The notes beneath the pieces were generated by a model. That model searched no databases, was not told the origin of the DNA, and worked only from the letters and a program-made list of their open reading frames with translations. Positions 1-6,118 of a DNA stretch of 6,628 nt are shown here, piece by piece. Origin of the DNA: Methylovirgula sp. (lineage in GTDB: Bacteria > Pseudomonadota > Alphaproteobacteria > Rhizobiales > Beijerinckiaceae); NCBI GenBank assembly GCA_030040215.1, contig JASHUD010000182.1:1-6628 (forward strand). The letters run 5' to 3'. Position 1 is the first letter of the stretch. Each line of letters starts with the position of its first letter. The position numbers and the translations under genes are program-made.

Positions 1-1020
1 CCGGAGGCGGACCGGTTCGAAGAGCTCCCGCATCCGCGCGAGACGTTCGATCTTGTCGGCCATGCCGAGGCTGAACGCGCGCTGCTCGACGCCTATACGG
101 CGAACCGCCTGCCGCACGCGTTGCTGATCGGCGGAGAACGGGGAATCGGCAAAGCGACGCTCGCCTGGCGGCTGGCGCGGTTCGTGCTCGCCAATCCCGA
201 TCCCGTCGCGGCGCGCAGAGCGCGCGATCTTCACGTCGATCCGAACCATCCGGCGGCACGGCAGATCGCGGCGCTATCGCAGCCGGGTCTCTTTCTGCTG
301 CGGCGCGAGTGGAACGACAAGACGCGGCGCCATTTCAGCGAAATCCGCGTCGATGACGTGCGCCAGGCGACGCAGATGTTTCAGCGCGCGAGCCAGGGCT
401 ATCGCGTCTGCATCGTCGATTGCGCCGACGAGCTGAACCGCGCGGCCGCCAACGCACTGTTGAAGCTCGTCGAGGAGCCGCCGCCGCGCTCGTTGTTCCT
501 GATCGTCGCGCATCGGCCCGCGCTGGTTCTGCCGACCTTGCGCTCGCGCTGCCAAGCGTTGTTGCTGCGGCCATTGTCGAGCGACGAAGTCTTCGCCGTG
601 CTCGAACGGCTCGGCGAAGCGGACGCCGCGGCGTGTCGCGCCGCCGCCGAACGGGCGCAAGGCTCGGTCGCGGCCGCCCTGCGCCTGCTTGCCGACGGCG
701 GCCTCGAACTCGACCGGCTCGTCACCCGGCTGCTCGAAAATCTGCCCGACGTCGATTGGCGCGCCGTCCACGCGCTTGCCGATCAAGTTGCAGGCCGCGA
801 CAACGAGGCGGCATTCGAGCGGCTGATGGTTTCAATCGTCGCTTGGATCGACGCCAGGCTGCACAGCGAAGCGGGGCGCGGGGCAGGGCGCCTTGCACCC
901 CTGGCGGAGGTGTGGGAAAAGGCCGCGGAAGCAGCGCGCGAAGCCGAGGTCCTGAACCTCGACAAACGGCCCTTGATCCTGTCCATCTTCGCCGATCTCG
1001 CGGGTGCCGCCTCTGCATGA
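1..1020 (+). CDS. holB: DNA polymerase III subunit delta' (partial, 5' end outside window)
   Basis: This is the delta' subunit of the clamp loader that opens the beta sliding clamp during chromosome replication. The frame is open from base 1 and its first codons already read as protein (PEADRFEELPHPRETFDLVG), so the true start is just upstream; a TTG at 121 is internal. About 339 residues are visible, and the family is usually near 340-350, so only a few are missing. An AAA+ core is visible, numbering codons from base 1: Walker A GGERGIGK at codons 44-51, a Walker-B-like IVDCADELN at 138-146, the ALLKLVEEPPP segment after it, the sensor-1 region LIVAHRP, and the clamp-loader SRC motif at 182-184. 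The four zinc-binding cysteines of E. coli delta' are absent from the segment after Walker A. metG starts 49 nt downstream. In related genomes tmk commonly lies just upstream, which cannot be seen here. Identity is secure; the start is unknown. Confidence 0.95.
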   Translation, partial: PEADRFEELPHPRETFDLVGHAEAERALLDAYTANRLPHALLIGGERGIGKATLAWRLARFVLANPDPVAARRARDLHVDPNHPAARQIAALSQPGLFLLRREWNDKTRRHFSEIRVDDVRQATQMFQRASQGYRVCIVDCADELNRAAANALLKLVEEPPPRSLFLIVAHRPALVLPTLRSRCQALLLRPLSSDEVFAVLERLGEADAAACRAAAERAQGSVAAALRLLADGGLELDRLVTRLLENLPDVDWRAVHALADQVAGRDNEAAFERLMVSIVAWIDARLHSEAGRGAGRLAPLAEVWEKAAEAAREAEVLNLDKRPLILSIFADLAGAASA

Positions 1021-1069
1021 TCCTTTCGCGAAGGCGCATTTAGGTCTTGCGGATCACGAGAGTCCGATC

Positions 1070-2617
1070 ATGGCCGGCCGACCGAAATTCTACGTCACCA
1101 CGGCAATTCCCTACGCCAACGGGGCGCCGCATATCGGCCATGCCTACGAGCGGATCGCAACCGACGCGATCGCCCGTTTCAAGCGCCTCGACGGCTATGA
1201 CGTGTTCTTCGTGACCGGCATGGACGAGCACGGCCAGAAGATGCAGCAGACCGCGGCGCGCGAAGCCATTACGCCGCTGCAACTTGCCGACCGCACCGCG
1301 GCGCAATTCGAGGCGATGGGGCAGGCGCTCAACGCCAAGGCCGACGTGGTGGTGCGCACGACGAGCCCGGCGCATCGCGTCGCCGCGCAGGAGATCTGGC
1401 GGCGCATGGCGCAGGCCGGCGACATCTTTCTCTCCAAATATCCCGGCTGGTATTCGGTGCGCGACGAAGCTTTCTTCGACGAAGAGGAGCTCAGCAAAGA
1501 GCCGAACGGCAAATACCTTGCGCCGAGCGGCGCGCCGGTCGAATGGGTCGAGGAGGAAAGCTATTACTTCAGGCTTTCGGCTTACCGGGAGCGACTGCTT
1601 GCCCATTATCGCGCCCATCCCGAATTCATCGTGCCGGAGTCGTATCGCAACGAAATCGTCGCTTTCGTCGAGCGCGGCCTCACCGATCTGTCGATCAGCC
1701 GCTCGACGTTCAATTGGGGCATTCCGGTTCCGGATGATCCGAAACACGTCATGTACGTCTGGGTCGACGCGCTGACGAACTATCTCACGGCGACCGGCTT
1801 TCCCGATCCGCACAGTCCGCGGGCACATTTCTGGCCGGCCGATGCGCATGTGATCGGCAAGGACATTACGCGCTTTCACGCGATCTATTGGCCGGCCTTT
1901 CTGCTCTCGGCAGGCGTAGCATTGCCGAAACAGATCGTCGTGCACGGATTTCTGTTCAACCGCGGCGAGAAAATGTCGAAGTCGGTCGGCAACGTGATCG
2001 ATCCGTTCGCGCTCGTCGACCATTACGGTCTCGATCCGCTGCGCTATTTTCTGTTGCGCGAAGTGCCGTTCGGGCAGGACGGCAATTATTCGCACGAATC
2101 GATCGTAACGCGGATCAACGCCGACCTCGCCAACGACCTCGGCAATCTGGCGCAGCGCTCGCTGTCGATGATCGCGACGAATTGCGAAGGCAAGATGCCG
2201 GACCCCGCGCAATTCATGCCGGCCGACATTGTAATTCTCGACGAGGCGAACCGGCTTCTCGGCAAAGCGCAATTTGCCATGCAGAATTTTGCCTTGCACG
2301 TCGTTCTCGCCGACATCTGGCGGGTCGTCGGCGAAGCCAACCGCTATTTTGCGACGGAGCAGCCGTGGGTCAAACGCAAGACCGATCCGGAGCGCATGGC
2401 GACGATCCTCTACGTGACGGCGGAAGTTTTGCGCAAGATCGCAATCCTTTCGCAGCCGTTCATGCCTGGCGCGATGACGAAATTGCTCGATCTTTTAAGC
2501 ATCGCGCCGGAACATCGAAGCTTCGAACATCTTGGGCGGAAGAGCGCACCGCGCCGGCCGCTGCCGCCGCCGGCTCCGATCTTTCCGCGTTACGTCGAAG
2601 CGCAAGCGGCGGGCTGA
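1070..2617 (+). CDS. metG: Methionyl-tRNA synthetase, short form without C-terminal tRNA-binding domain
   Basis: This cytoplasmic class I synthetase charges initiator and elongator tRNA-Met with methionine using ATP. It has 515 residues. The HIGH signature is at residues 21-24 in PYANGAPHIGH and KMSKS is at 301-305. The alpha-helical anticodon domain carries N359-xxx-R363, with the same spacing as the anticodon-contacting Asn and Arg of E. coli MetRS, and a conserved W433. The connective-peptide knuckle reads YSVRDE at 128-133, so the zinc cysteines are missing. The protein ends soon after the anticodon domain in a Pro-rich tail, with no EMAP/Trbp111-like domain; E. coli MetRS is 677 residues. 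The ATG at 1070 is chosen because MAGRPKFYVTTAIPYANG matches the usual N-terminus. An in-frame GTG at 1004 would add 22 unconserved residues and overlap holB. It lies 49 nt after holB and 7 nt before tatD, so it is probably in the same operon. Confidence 0.96.
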   Translation: MAGRPKFYVTTAIPYANGAPHIGHAYERIATDAIARFKRLDGYDVFFVTGMDEHGQKMQQTAAREAITPLQLADRTAAQFEAMGQALNAKADVVVRTTSPAHRVAAQEIWRRMAQAGDIFLSKYPGWYSVRDEAFFDEEELSKEPNGKYLAPSGAPVEWVEEESYYFRLSAYRERLLAHYRAHPEFIVPESYRNEIVAFVERGLTDLSISRSTFNWGIPVPDDPKHVMYVWVDALTNYLTATGFPDPHSPRAHFWPADAHVIGKDITRFHAIYWPAFLLSAGVALPKQIVVHGFLFNRGEKMSKSVGNVIDPFALVDHYGLDPLRYFLLREVPFGQDGNYSHESIVTRINADLANDLGNLAQRSLSMIATNCEGKMPDPAQFMPADIVILDEANRLLGKAQFAMQNFALHVVLADIWRVVGEANRYFATEQPWVKRKTDPERMATILYVTAEVLRKIAILSQPFMPGAMTKLLDLLSIAPEHRSFEHLGRKSAPRRPLPPPAPIFPRYVEAQAAG

Positions 2618-2624
2618 GAGCGCC

Positions 2625-3419
2625 ATGCTGATCGATTCGCATTGTCATCTGGATTTCGAGGATTTCGTCGCCGACCGCGAAGCGGTGCTCGCGCGGGCGC
2701 GTGGCGCGGGACTAGAGCGGATGATCACGATTTCGACCTGGGTGAAAGAGTTCGGCAAGATCCGCGGCCTCGCCGAGGCGCATGACGATGTGTTCTGCAC
2801 GGTCGGCACGCATCCGCACAATGCCGCCGCGGAGCAAGTCGACGCCGCCGAGCTTGTCGCGTTGGCGCGGCATCCGAAATGCGTCGGCATCGGCGAAGCG
2901 GGCCTCGATTATCACTACGATTCCGCGCCGCGCGAGATTGCGGCGGCGGTGTTCCGCACCCATATCGCCGCCGCGCGGCAAAGCGGCTTGCCGCTCGTCA
3001 TTCACGCGCGGCAAGCGGACGCCGACATTGCCGCGATTCTCGAAGAGGAAATGGGGCGGGGCGCATTTAGCGCCGTATTGCATTGTTTCACCTCCTCGCG
3101 CCGGCTCGCCGAGGTTGGCTTGGCGCTCGGCTTCTACGTTTCGTTCTCCGGCGTCTTGACGTTCAAGAAATCCGACGAGCTGCGGGCGATTGCCCGCGAC
3201 GTGCCAATCGACCGTCTGCTGGTCGAGACCGACGCGCCGTTCCTGGCGCCGGTGCCGTATCGCGGCAAGCGCAACGAGCCGGCTTACGTCGCCGAAACGG
3301 CGAAAGTTCTTGCCGAAGTCAGAGGCCTCTCGGCAGCGGCGCTCGCCGCGACGACCAGCGCCAACACGCTGCGGCTTTTCTCGAAAATGTCGGTGCCGCG
3401 CTCGGCGGCGGCGCAATGA
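2625..3419 (+). CDS. tatD: TatD/YcfH family metal-dependent hydrolase (putative 3'-5' DNase)
   Basis: This is a TIM-barrel amidohydrolase-superfamily enzyme of the TatD/YcfH group. Characterised members are Mg-dependent 3'-5' exonucleases on single-stranded DNA or RNA, with proposed roles in repair of oxidised ends. The 264 residues match the family length of about 260-265. All expected metal ligands are visible: H6 and H8 in DSHCHLD, E91 in GIGEAGLDYHY, H127 in VIHAR, H153 in LHCF and D203 in ETDAPF. The motif VGTHPH and the C-terminal PYRGKRNEPAYV segment are also typical. The ATG at 2625 puts DSHCHLD at the N-terminus, as in homologues, and a GAGAG purine run precedes it. Upstream in-frame starts run back into metG. 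The metG gap is 7 nt, and the stop overlaps the next gene as ATGA, so translational coupling is likely. Family assignment is secure. Whether this is TatD proper or the YcfH paralogue cannot be settled from motifs alone. Confidence 0.93.
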   Translation: MLIDSHCHLDFEDFVADREAVLARARGAGLERMITISTWVKEFGKIRGLAEAHDDVFCTVGTHPHNAAAEQVDAAELVALARHPKCVGIGEAGLDYHYDSAPREIAAAVFRTHIAAARQSGLPLVIHARQADADIAAILEEEMGRGAFSAVLHCFTSSRRLAEVGLALGFYVSFSGVLTFKKSDELRAIARDVPIDRLLVETDAPFLAPVPYRGKRNEPAYVAETAKVLAEVRGLSAAALAATTSANTLRLFSKMSVPRSAAAQ

Positions 3420-4219
3420 GCCTCGTCATCACCATTCTCGGCTCCGGTTCGTCAGGCGGCGTGCCGCGCGTCGGCCAAGGCTGGGGGGCTTGCGATCCAA
3501 AAAACCCCAAAAACCGGCGGCGGCGCTGCTCGATCCTCGTCGAACGCGAAGCCGCGGACGGCGCGAAAACGCAGGTCCTCATCGATATGTCGCCGGACCT
3601 GCGCGCCCAATTGCTCGATTGCGGCGTCAAACGGCTCGATGCGATCCTGCTGACCCATTCGCACGCCGATCACACGCACGGCATCGACGAAGTGCGCCCG
3701 CTCGTCCTCTTGGCCAAACAGCGCATCGATCTCTACATGGACGAGGCCACGGCAACGGTGGTGCGCCGCCATTTTGGCTACATTTTCGAGACGCCGGAAG
3801 GCAGCTATTATCCGGCGCTTCTTACCGAGAAGCGGCTCGTTTCCGGCACGACATGCCGTATCGAGGGACCCGGCGGCGGCATCGATTTTCTGCCGTTCCG
3901 GCTCGAACACGGCGAAATCGATGCGCTGGGATTTCGCTTTGCGGACGTCGCCTATACGCCGGATCTCAACGCGATCCCGCCGGAAAGCCAAAAATGCCTC
4001 GAAGCGCTCGACCTTTGGATCGTCGACGCCTTGCGCTACGCGCCGCATCCGAGCCATCTGTCGCTGGAGGAAACGCTCGAACGGATCGTGGCGCTTCGGC
4101 CGAAGCGCGCGATCCTCACCAATCTCCATACGGACCTGGATTTTGATCGGCTGAAAGCCGAGCTGCCGGCTCATATCGAACCGGCCTACGACGGAATGCA
4201 GATCGTTCTGGCCGGATAA
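3416..4219 (+). CDS. MBL-fold metallo-hydrolase, PhnP-like (COG1235-type)
   Basis: This is a metallo-beta-lactamase-fold phosphodiesterase-type enzyme of 267 residues. The N-terminus has the group's glycine-rich strand LGSGSSGGVPR (residues 8-18) and then ACDPKNPKNRRRRCS (25-39). The dinuclear metal site is complete: HSHADH at 81-86, H165 in LEHGEID, D183 in YTPDLN, and a late histidine, probably H238 in NLHTDLD, with H211 and H214 nearby in APHPSHLS. E. coli PhnP, the characterised relative, cleaves 5-phosphoribosyl 1,2-cyclic phosphate in C-P lyase metabolism. No phosphonate gene is seen here, so I do not transfer that function. The gene overlaps tatD by 4 nt (ATGA), which also fixes the ATG start and suggests coupled translation. 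It closes the co-directional run from holB. Fold and metal site are confident; substrate is unknown. Confidence 0.9.
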   Translation: MSLVITILGSGSSGGVPRVGQGWGACDPKNPKNRRRRCSILVEREAADGAKTQVLIDMSPDLRAQLLDCGVKRLDAILLTHSHADHTHGIDEVRPLVLLAKQRIDLYMDEATATVVRRHFGYIFETPEGSYYPALLTEKRLVSGTTCRIEGPGGGIDFLPFRLEHGEIDALGFRFADVAYTPDLNAIPPESQKCLEALDLWIVDALRYAPHPSHLSLEETLERIVALRPKRAILTNLHTDLDFDRLKAELPAHIEPAYDGMQIVLAG

Positions 4220-4577
4220 GGCTGCGGAACCACCATAACTGGATGTTCCATAATATTGATTATGCGAATCATCGTTGCGGAGATCGTCGCTTTGACGCAA
4301 GCTTGGCGCGCCCTCCTGCGCCCGTCGGGCGCTTGAAGCGGTTCGAGCGGCGCCGCGCGGACCGCGCAAAAGCGGTAGCCAAAGGACTGGCAGTTCTGCT
4401 ATTAATAATCTAAAGGCGGGACTGTCGGCATTCCTGGACAATACCATTGCGCGGATATGGCAACGGGCGCTTCCGAGTACCCGCGTGGACGCGCGTCTGG
4501 CACTTGGGCGACCGCTCAGCCGCTCCGCCGGGGATGCTGCGCGTCCGGGATTGGGTGGGACACGATATAGGCAGAAC
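4220..4577. other. Long non-coding gap between the holB operon and the cold-shock gene
   Basis: No gene I can support lies in these 358 bases. Visible features are a dif-like sequence at 4243-4270, and a short hairpin at 4318-4332 (GCGCCC, GTC, GGGCGC) without a following T-run, which is at best a weak terminator for the upstream operon. There is also a GC-rich near-palindrome at 4355-4367, an AT-rich patch around 4400-4413 including the palindrome TATTAATA, and a small inverted repeat at 4482-4493. A 56-codon frame (4243-4413) has mixed third positions unlike its neighbours. The promoter of the cold-shock gene should lie here. TGGACA at 4435-4440 resembles a -35 box but has no good -10 partner at standard spacing, so I do not call it. 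The length suggests a long 5' leader, as is common for cold-shock genes, but this is inference. Confidence 0.6.
4243..4270 (-). other. dif-like 28-bp site (XerC/XerD arm layout)
   Basis: Read on the - strand the site is an 11-nt arm GATTCGCATAA, a 6-nt centre TCAATA, and an 11-nt arm TTATGGAACAT. The first arm fits the general proteobacterial XerC-arm consensus RNTKCGCATAA at every position. The second matches the XerD arm TTATGTTAAAT at 8 of 11 positions, including the inner TTATG. The 11-6-11 layout is that of a chromosomal dif or of dif-like sites used by Xer-dependent mobile elements. No recombinase gene or duplicated copy is seen within the window. The consensus is from memory, and an unrelated operator is possible. 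Confidence 0.4.
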
Positions 4578-5222
4578 ATGAGCAAAGGTAAGGAATTCCG
4601 GGGTCCGAAGAAGCGCGGCTTCGACGATGATGCCCCCGTGGCCTATGACGCGCCGCCGCGTCAGAACCGACGACCCGCGTTCGGCGGCAGTTTTGGAGGT
4701 CCCGAAATGGCCCCGCCTCCTTCTGGTAATCCGGTCGATGCCATCGTCAAATGGTTCAAGAGCGACAAGGGCTTCGGCTTCGTCGAATTGAGTAACGGCG
4801 CCGGCGACGCCTTTCTCCACATCGGCGCGCTGCAGGCGGCGGGTTTCGAGACCGTTCCGCCGGGCGCCAAATTGAAGGTCTATGTCGGGACCGGCGCCAA
4901 GGGTACGCAGGTGACGCGCGTACTCGAAGTCGATACCGCCGGCGCCGCCGAGCGCGTGCCGCCGCGCTACAACGAGGCGCGCCCGCCCCGTCGCCATCCC
5001 GATCCTTCGACCGCCGTGCAAATCAGCGGAACCGTCAAATGGTTCGACGACAACAAGGGGTTCGGATTTGTCCAGTCGAACGACGGCGGCAAAGACGTCT
5101 TCGTGCATATCTCGATCCTCGGTGCTTCCGGCCTGCAGCACCTCGCCGAAGGCCAGCCGGTGACCATGCGCGTCGTCGATACGCCGAAAGGCCGCGAAGC
5201 GCTTTCGATCGCCCTCGCCTGA
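4578..5222 (+). CDS. Cold-shock protein with two cold-shock domains
   Basis: This is a 214-residue nucleic-acid-binding protein with two cold-shock (OB-fold) domains, an arrangement common in Alphaproteobacteria. Single-domain Csp proteins bind single-stranded RNA and DNA, act as RNA chaperones and can antiterminate transcription. Residues 1-51 form a low-complexity basic, Gly/Pro-rich tail (MSKGKEFRGPKKRGFDDD). Domain 1 spans about 54-119, with RNP1-like KGFGFV at 64-69 and RNP2-like DAFLHI at 77-82. A basic Pro-rich linker covers about 120-148. Domain 2 spans about 149-214, with KGFGFV at 160-165 and DVFVHI at 173-178. Domain 2 is the more canonical; domain 1 is divergent. The ATG at 4578 is chosen because the MSKGKEFRGPKKRGF start resembles homologues. 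The GTG at 4485 would add 31 unconserved residues. A weak AGG lies 6 nt upstream of the ATG. mazG follows after 77 nt containing hairpins. Family is certain; the cold-inducibility of this copy is not shown. Confidence 0.93.
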   Translation: MSKGKEFRGPKKRGFDDDAPVAYDAPPRQNRRPAFGGSFGGPEMAPPPSGNPVDAIVKWFKSDKGFGFVELSNGAGDAFLHIGALQAAGFETVPPGAKLKVYVGTGAKGTQVTRVLEVDTAGAAERVPPRYNEARPPRRHPDPSTAVQISGTVKWFDDNKGFGFVQSNDGGKDVFVHISILGASGLQHLAEGQPVTMRVVDTPKGREALSIALA

Positions 5223-5245
5223 GTGGCGCGCCCATCGAGCGACAC

Positions 5246-5268
5246 GGCGGGGGCATAGAGCCCGCGCC
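5246..5268 (+). terminator. Hairpin after the cold-shock gene, possible terminator or attenuator
   Basis: A 9-nt arm GGCGGGGGC and a 9-nt arm GCCCGCGCC flank the loop ATAGA. Eight pairs form, with one G-G mismatch. GTTTCC follows, a short T-run rather than a strong U-tract. It begins 23 nt after the cold-shock stop codon, where a Rho-independent terminator or attenuator would sit. In such GC-rich DNA, hairpins also arise by chance. Confidence 0.35.
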
Positions 5269-5272
5269 GTTT

Positions 5273-5286
5273 CCGGGTTCGCCCGG
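5273..5286 (+). promoter_or_regulatory. UUCG-loop hairpin in the mazG leader
   Basis: Perfect 5-bp stem CCGGG / CCCGG closing the tetraloop TTCG, ending 13 nt before the mazG ATG and 4 nt after the previous hairpin. Its position just upstream of the ribosome-binding region could affect mazG translation. No strong Shine-Dalgarno sequence is visible between it and the ATG. A regulatory role is inference. Confidence 0.25.
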
Positions 5287-5299
5287 CAGCGCGGATCGC

Positions 5300-6088
5300 A
5301 TGGAAAACTCCCGCGACATTCCCAAGCTTCTCGAAATCATGGCGGCGCTGCGCACGCCGCGCACCGGTTGTCCGTGGGACCTCGAGCAGAATTTCGCGAC
5401 GATTGCGCCATACACGATCGAGGAGGCCTATGAAGTGGCCGATGCGATCGCACGCGGCGACCTGAACGGTCTCAAGGAAGAACTTGGCGACCTCCTCCTG
5501 CAGGTCGTTTTCCATGCGCGCATGGCCGAAGAGCAAGGGGCCTTTGACTTCGGCGATGTCGTGAAAACGATCGCCGACAAACTGATCCGCCGCCACCCGC
5601 ATGTGTTCGGAGAAATGCGCGGCCTTTCCGCGAAAGAGGTGAAAGCGCTGTGGGCCAAGATCAAAGAGCAAGAGCGTGCCGGACGCGATGCAAAGGGGCT
5701 GCTTTCCGACGTTCCCGTCGCCCTGCCCGGCCTGACGCGCGCCACGAAGCTGCAGAACAAGGCCGGCAGCATCGGTTTCGATTGGGACGACGTGCGGCTC
5801 GTGCTCGCCAAGATCCGCGAGGAAACAGACGAGATCGAAGCGGCGCTGGAGGCTAAGGACGGCGCCGCGGCGAAAGAGGAAATCGGCGATCTTCTCTTCG
5901 CCGCCGCCAACCTCGCCAGGCACCTCGGCACCGACCCGGAAGCGGCGGTCCGCCAAGCCAATCAGAAATTCGAGCGGCGATTCTCCTATATCGAACGGGA
6001 GGTCGCGCAGCGCGGCGCAAAACTCGAAGAGACCAGTCTTCCCGAGATGGACCTGCTTTGGGATGAGGCCAAACAGCAAGAGCGGTAA
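5300..6088 (+). CDS. mazG: Nucleoside triphosphate pyrophosphohydrolase MazG
   Basis: This cytoplasmic all-alpha NTP pyrophosphatase hydrolyses (d)NTPs to (d)NMP and pyrophosphate. In other bacteria it is tied to removal of aberrant nucleotides and to lowering (p)ppGpp during starvation. It has 262 residues against 263 in E. coli, so it is full-length with tandem MazG domains. Domain 1 has the entry motif GCPWD (23-27) and the EExxE/ExxD metal residues E41, E42, E45, E61 and D64. Domain 2 has E174, E175, E178, E194 and D197. The conserved RRHPHVF segment lies between the domains. The ATG at 5300 is chosen because MENSRDIPKLLEIMAALRTP aligns with the usual start, and no ATG, GTG or TTG lies in frame between it and the preceding stop. 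It follows the cold-shock gene by 77 nt and is convergent with hflX, 30 nt away. It may be read through from the cold-shock gene or have its own promoter. Confidence 0.95.
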   Translation: MENSRDIPKLLEIMAALRTPRTGCPWDLEQNFATIAPYTIEEAYEVADAIARGDLNGLKEELGDLLLQVVFHARMAEEQGAFDFGDVVKTIADKLIRRHPHVFGEMRGLSAKEVKALWAKIKEQERAGRDAKGLLSDVPVALPGLTRATKLQNKAGSIGFDWDDVRLVLAKIREETDEIEAALEAKDGAAAKEEIGDLLFAAANLARHLGTDPEAAVRQANQKFERRFSYIEREVAQRGAKLEETSLPEMDLLWDEAKQQER

Positions 6089-6118
6089 GCCTTCGCCCCG
6101 CAAGCAAGAAGAGGAGAT

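Noticed and set aside
1004..1069. Upstream GTG start for metG
   Set aside because: The extra 22 residues do not resemble MetRS N-termini and overlap holB. The ATG at 1070 begins directly before the conserved strand.
1040..2299. Long - strand frame (419 codons) opposite metG
   Set aside because: Antisense frame kept open by GC-biased codons of metG. It is Arg/His-rich, has no recognisable motif, and lies entirely over a well-supported gene.
4318..4332. Hairpin GCGCCC-GTC-GGGCGC as terminator of the holB-MBL operon
   Set aside because: Only a 6-bp stem, followed by TTGAAG rather than a T-run, and almost 100 nt after the stop codon. Such palindromes are frequent in GC-rich DNA.
4262..4336. 24-codon + strand frame starting MRIIVAEIV
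   Set aside because: Too short to judge, no ribosome-binding site, and it overlaps the dif-like arm. Nothing beyond chance is visible.
4243..4413. Small + strand frame of 56 codons in the gap (starts MFHNIDYANH)
   Set aside because: No clear ribosome-binding site, mixed third-position bases unlike neighbouring genes, and its first codons are the dif-like sequence. A conserved alignment with synonymous substitutions would be needed to revive it.
4435..4463. TGGACA as the -35 box of a cold-shock promoter
   Set aside because: No -10-like hexamer at 16-18 nt spacing; the sequence there is TGGCAA.
3452..4585. Long - strand frame across the MBL gene and the gap
   Set aside because: Mostly antisense to the MBL gene. 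The part over the gap has no domain and an atypical composition.
4967..6103. Long - strand frame (378 codons) opposite the cold-shock gene and mazG
   Set aside because: It spans two confident + strand genes and their spacer, and shows only mirror composition.
6089..6118. Bidirectional terminator between the convergent mazG and hflX genes
   Set aside because: Only 30 nt, with no inverted repeat and no T-run of useful length.
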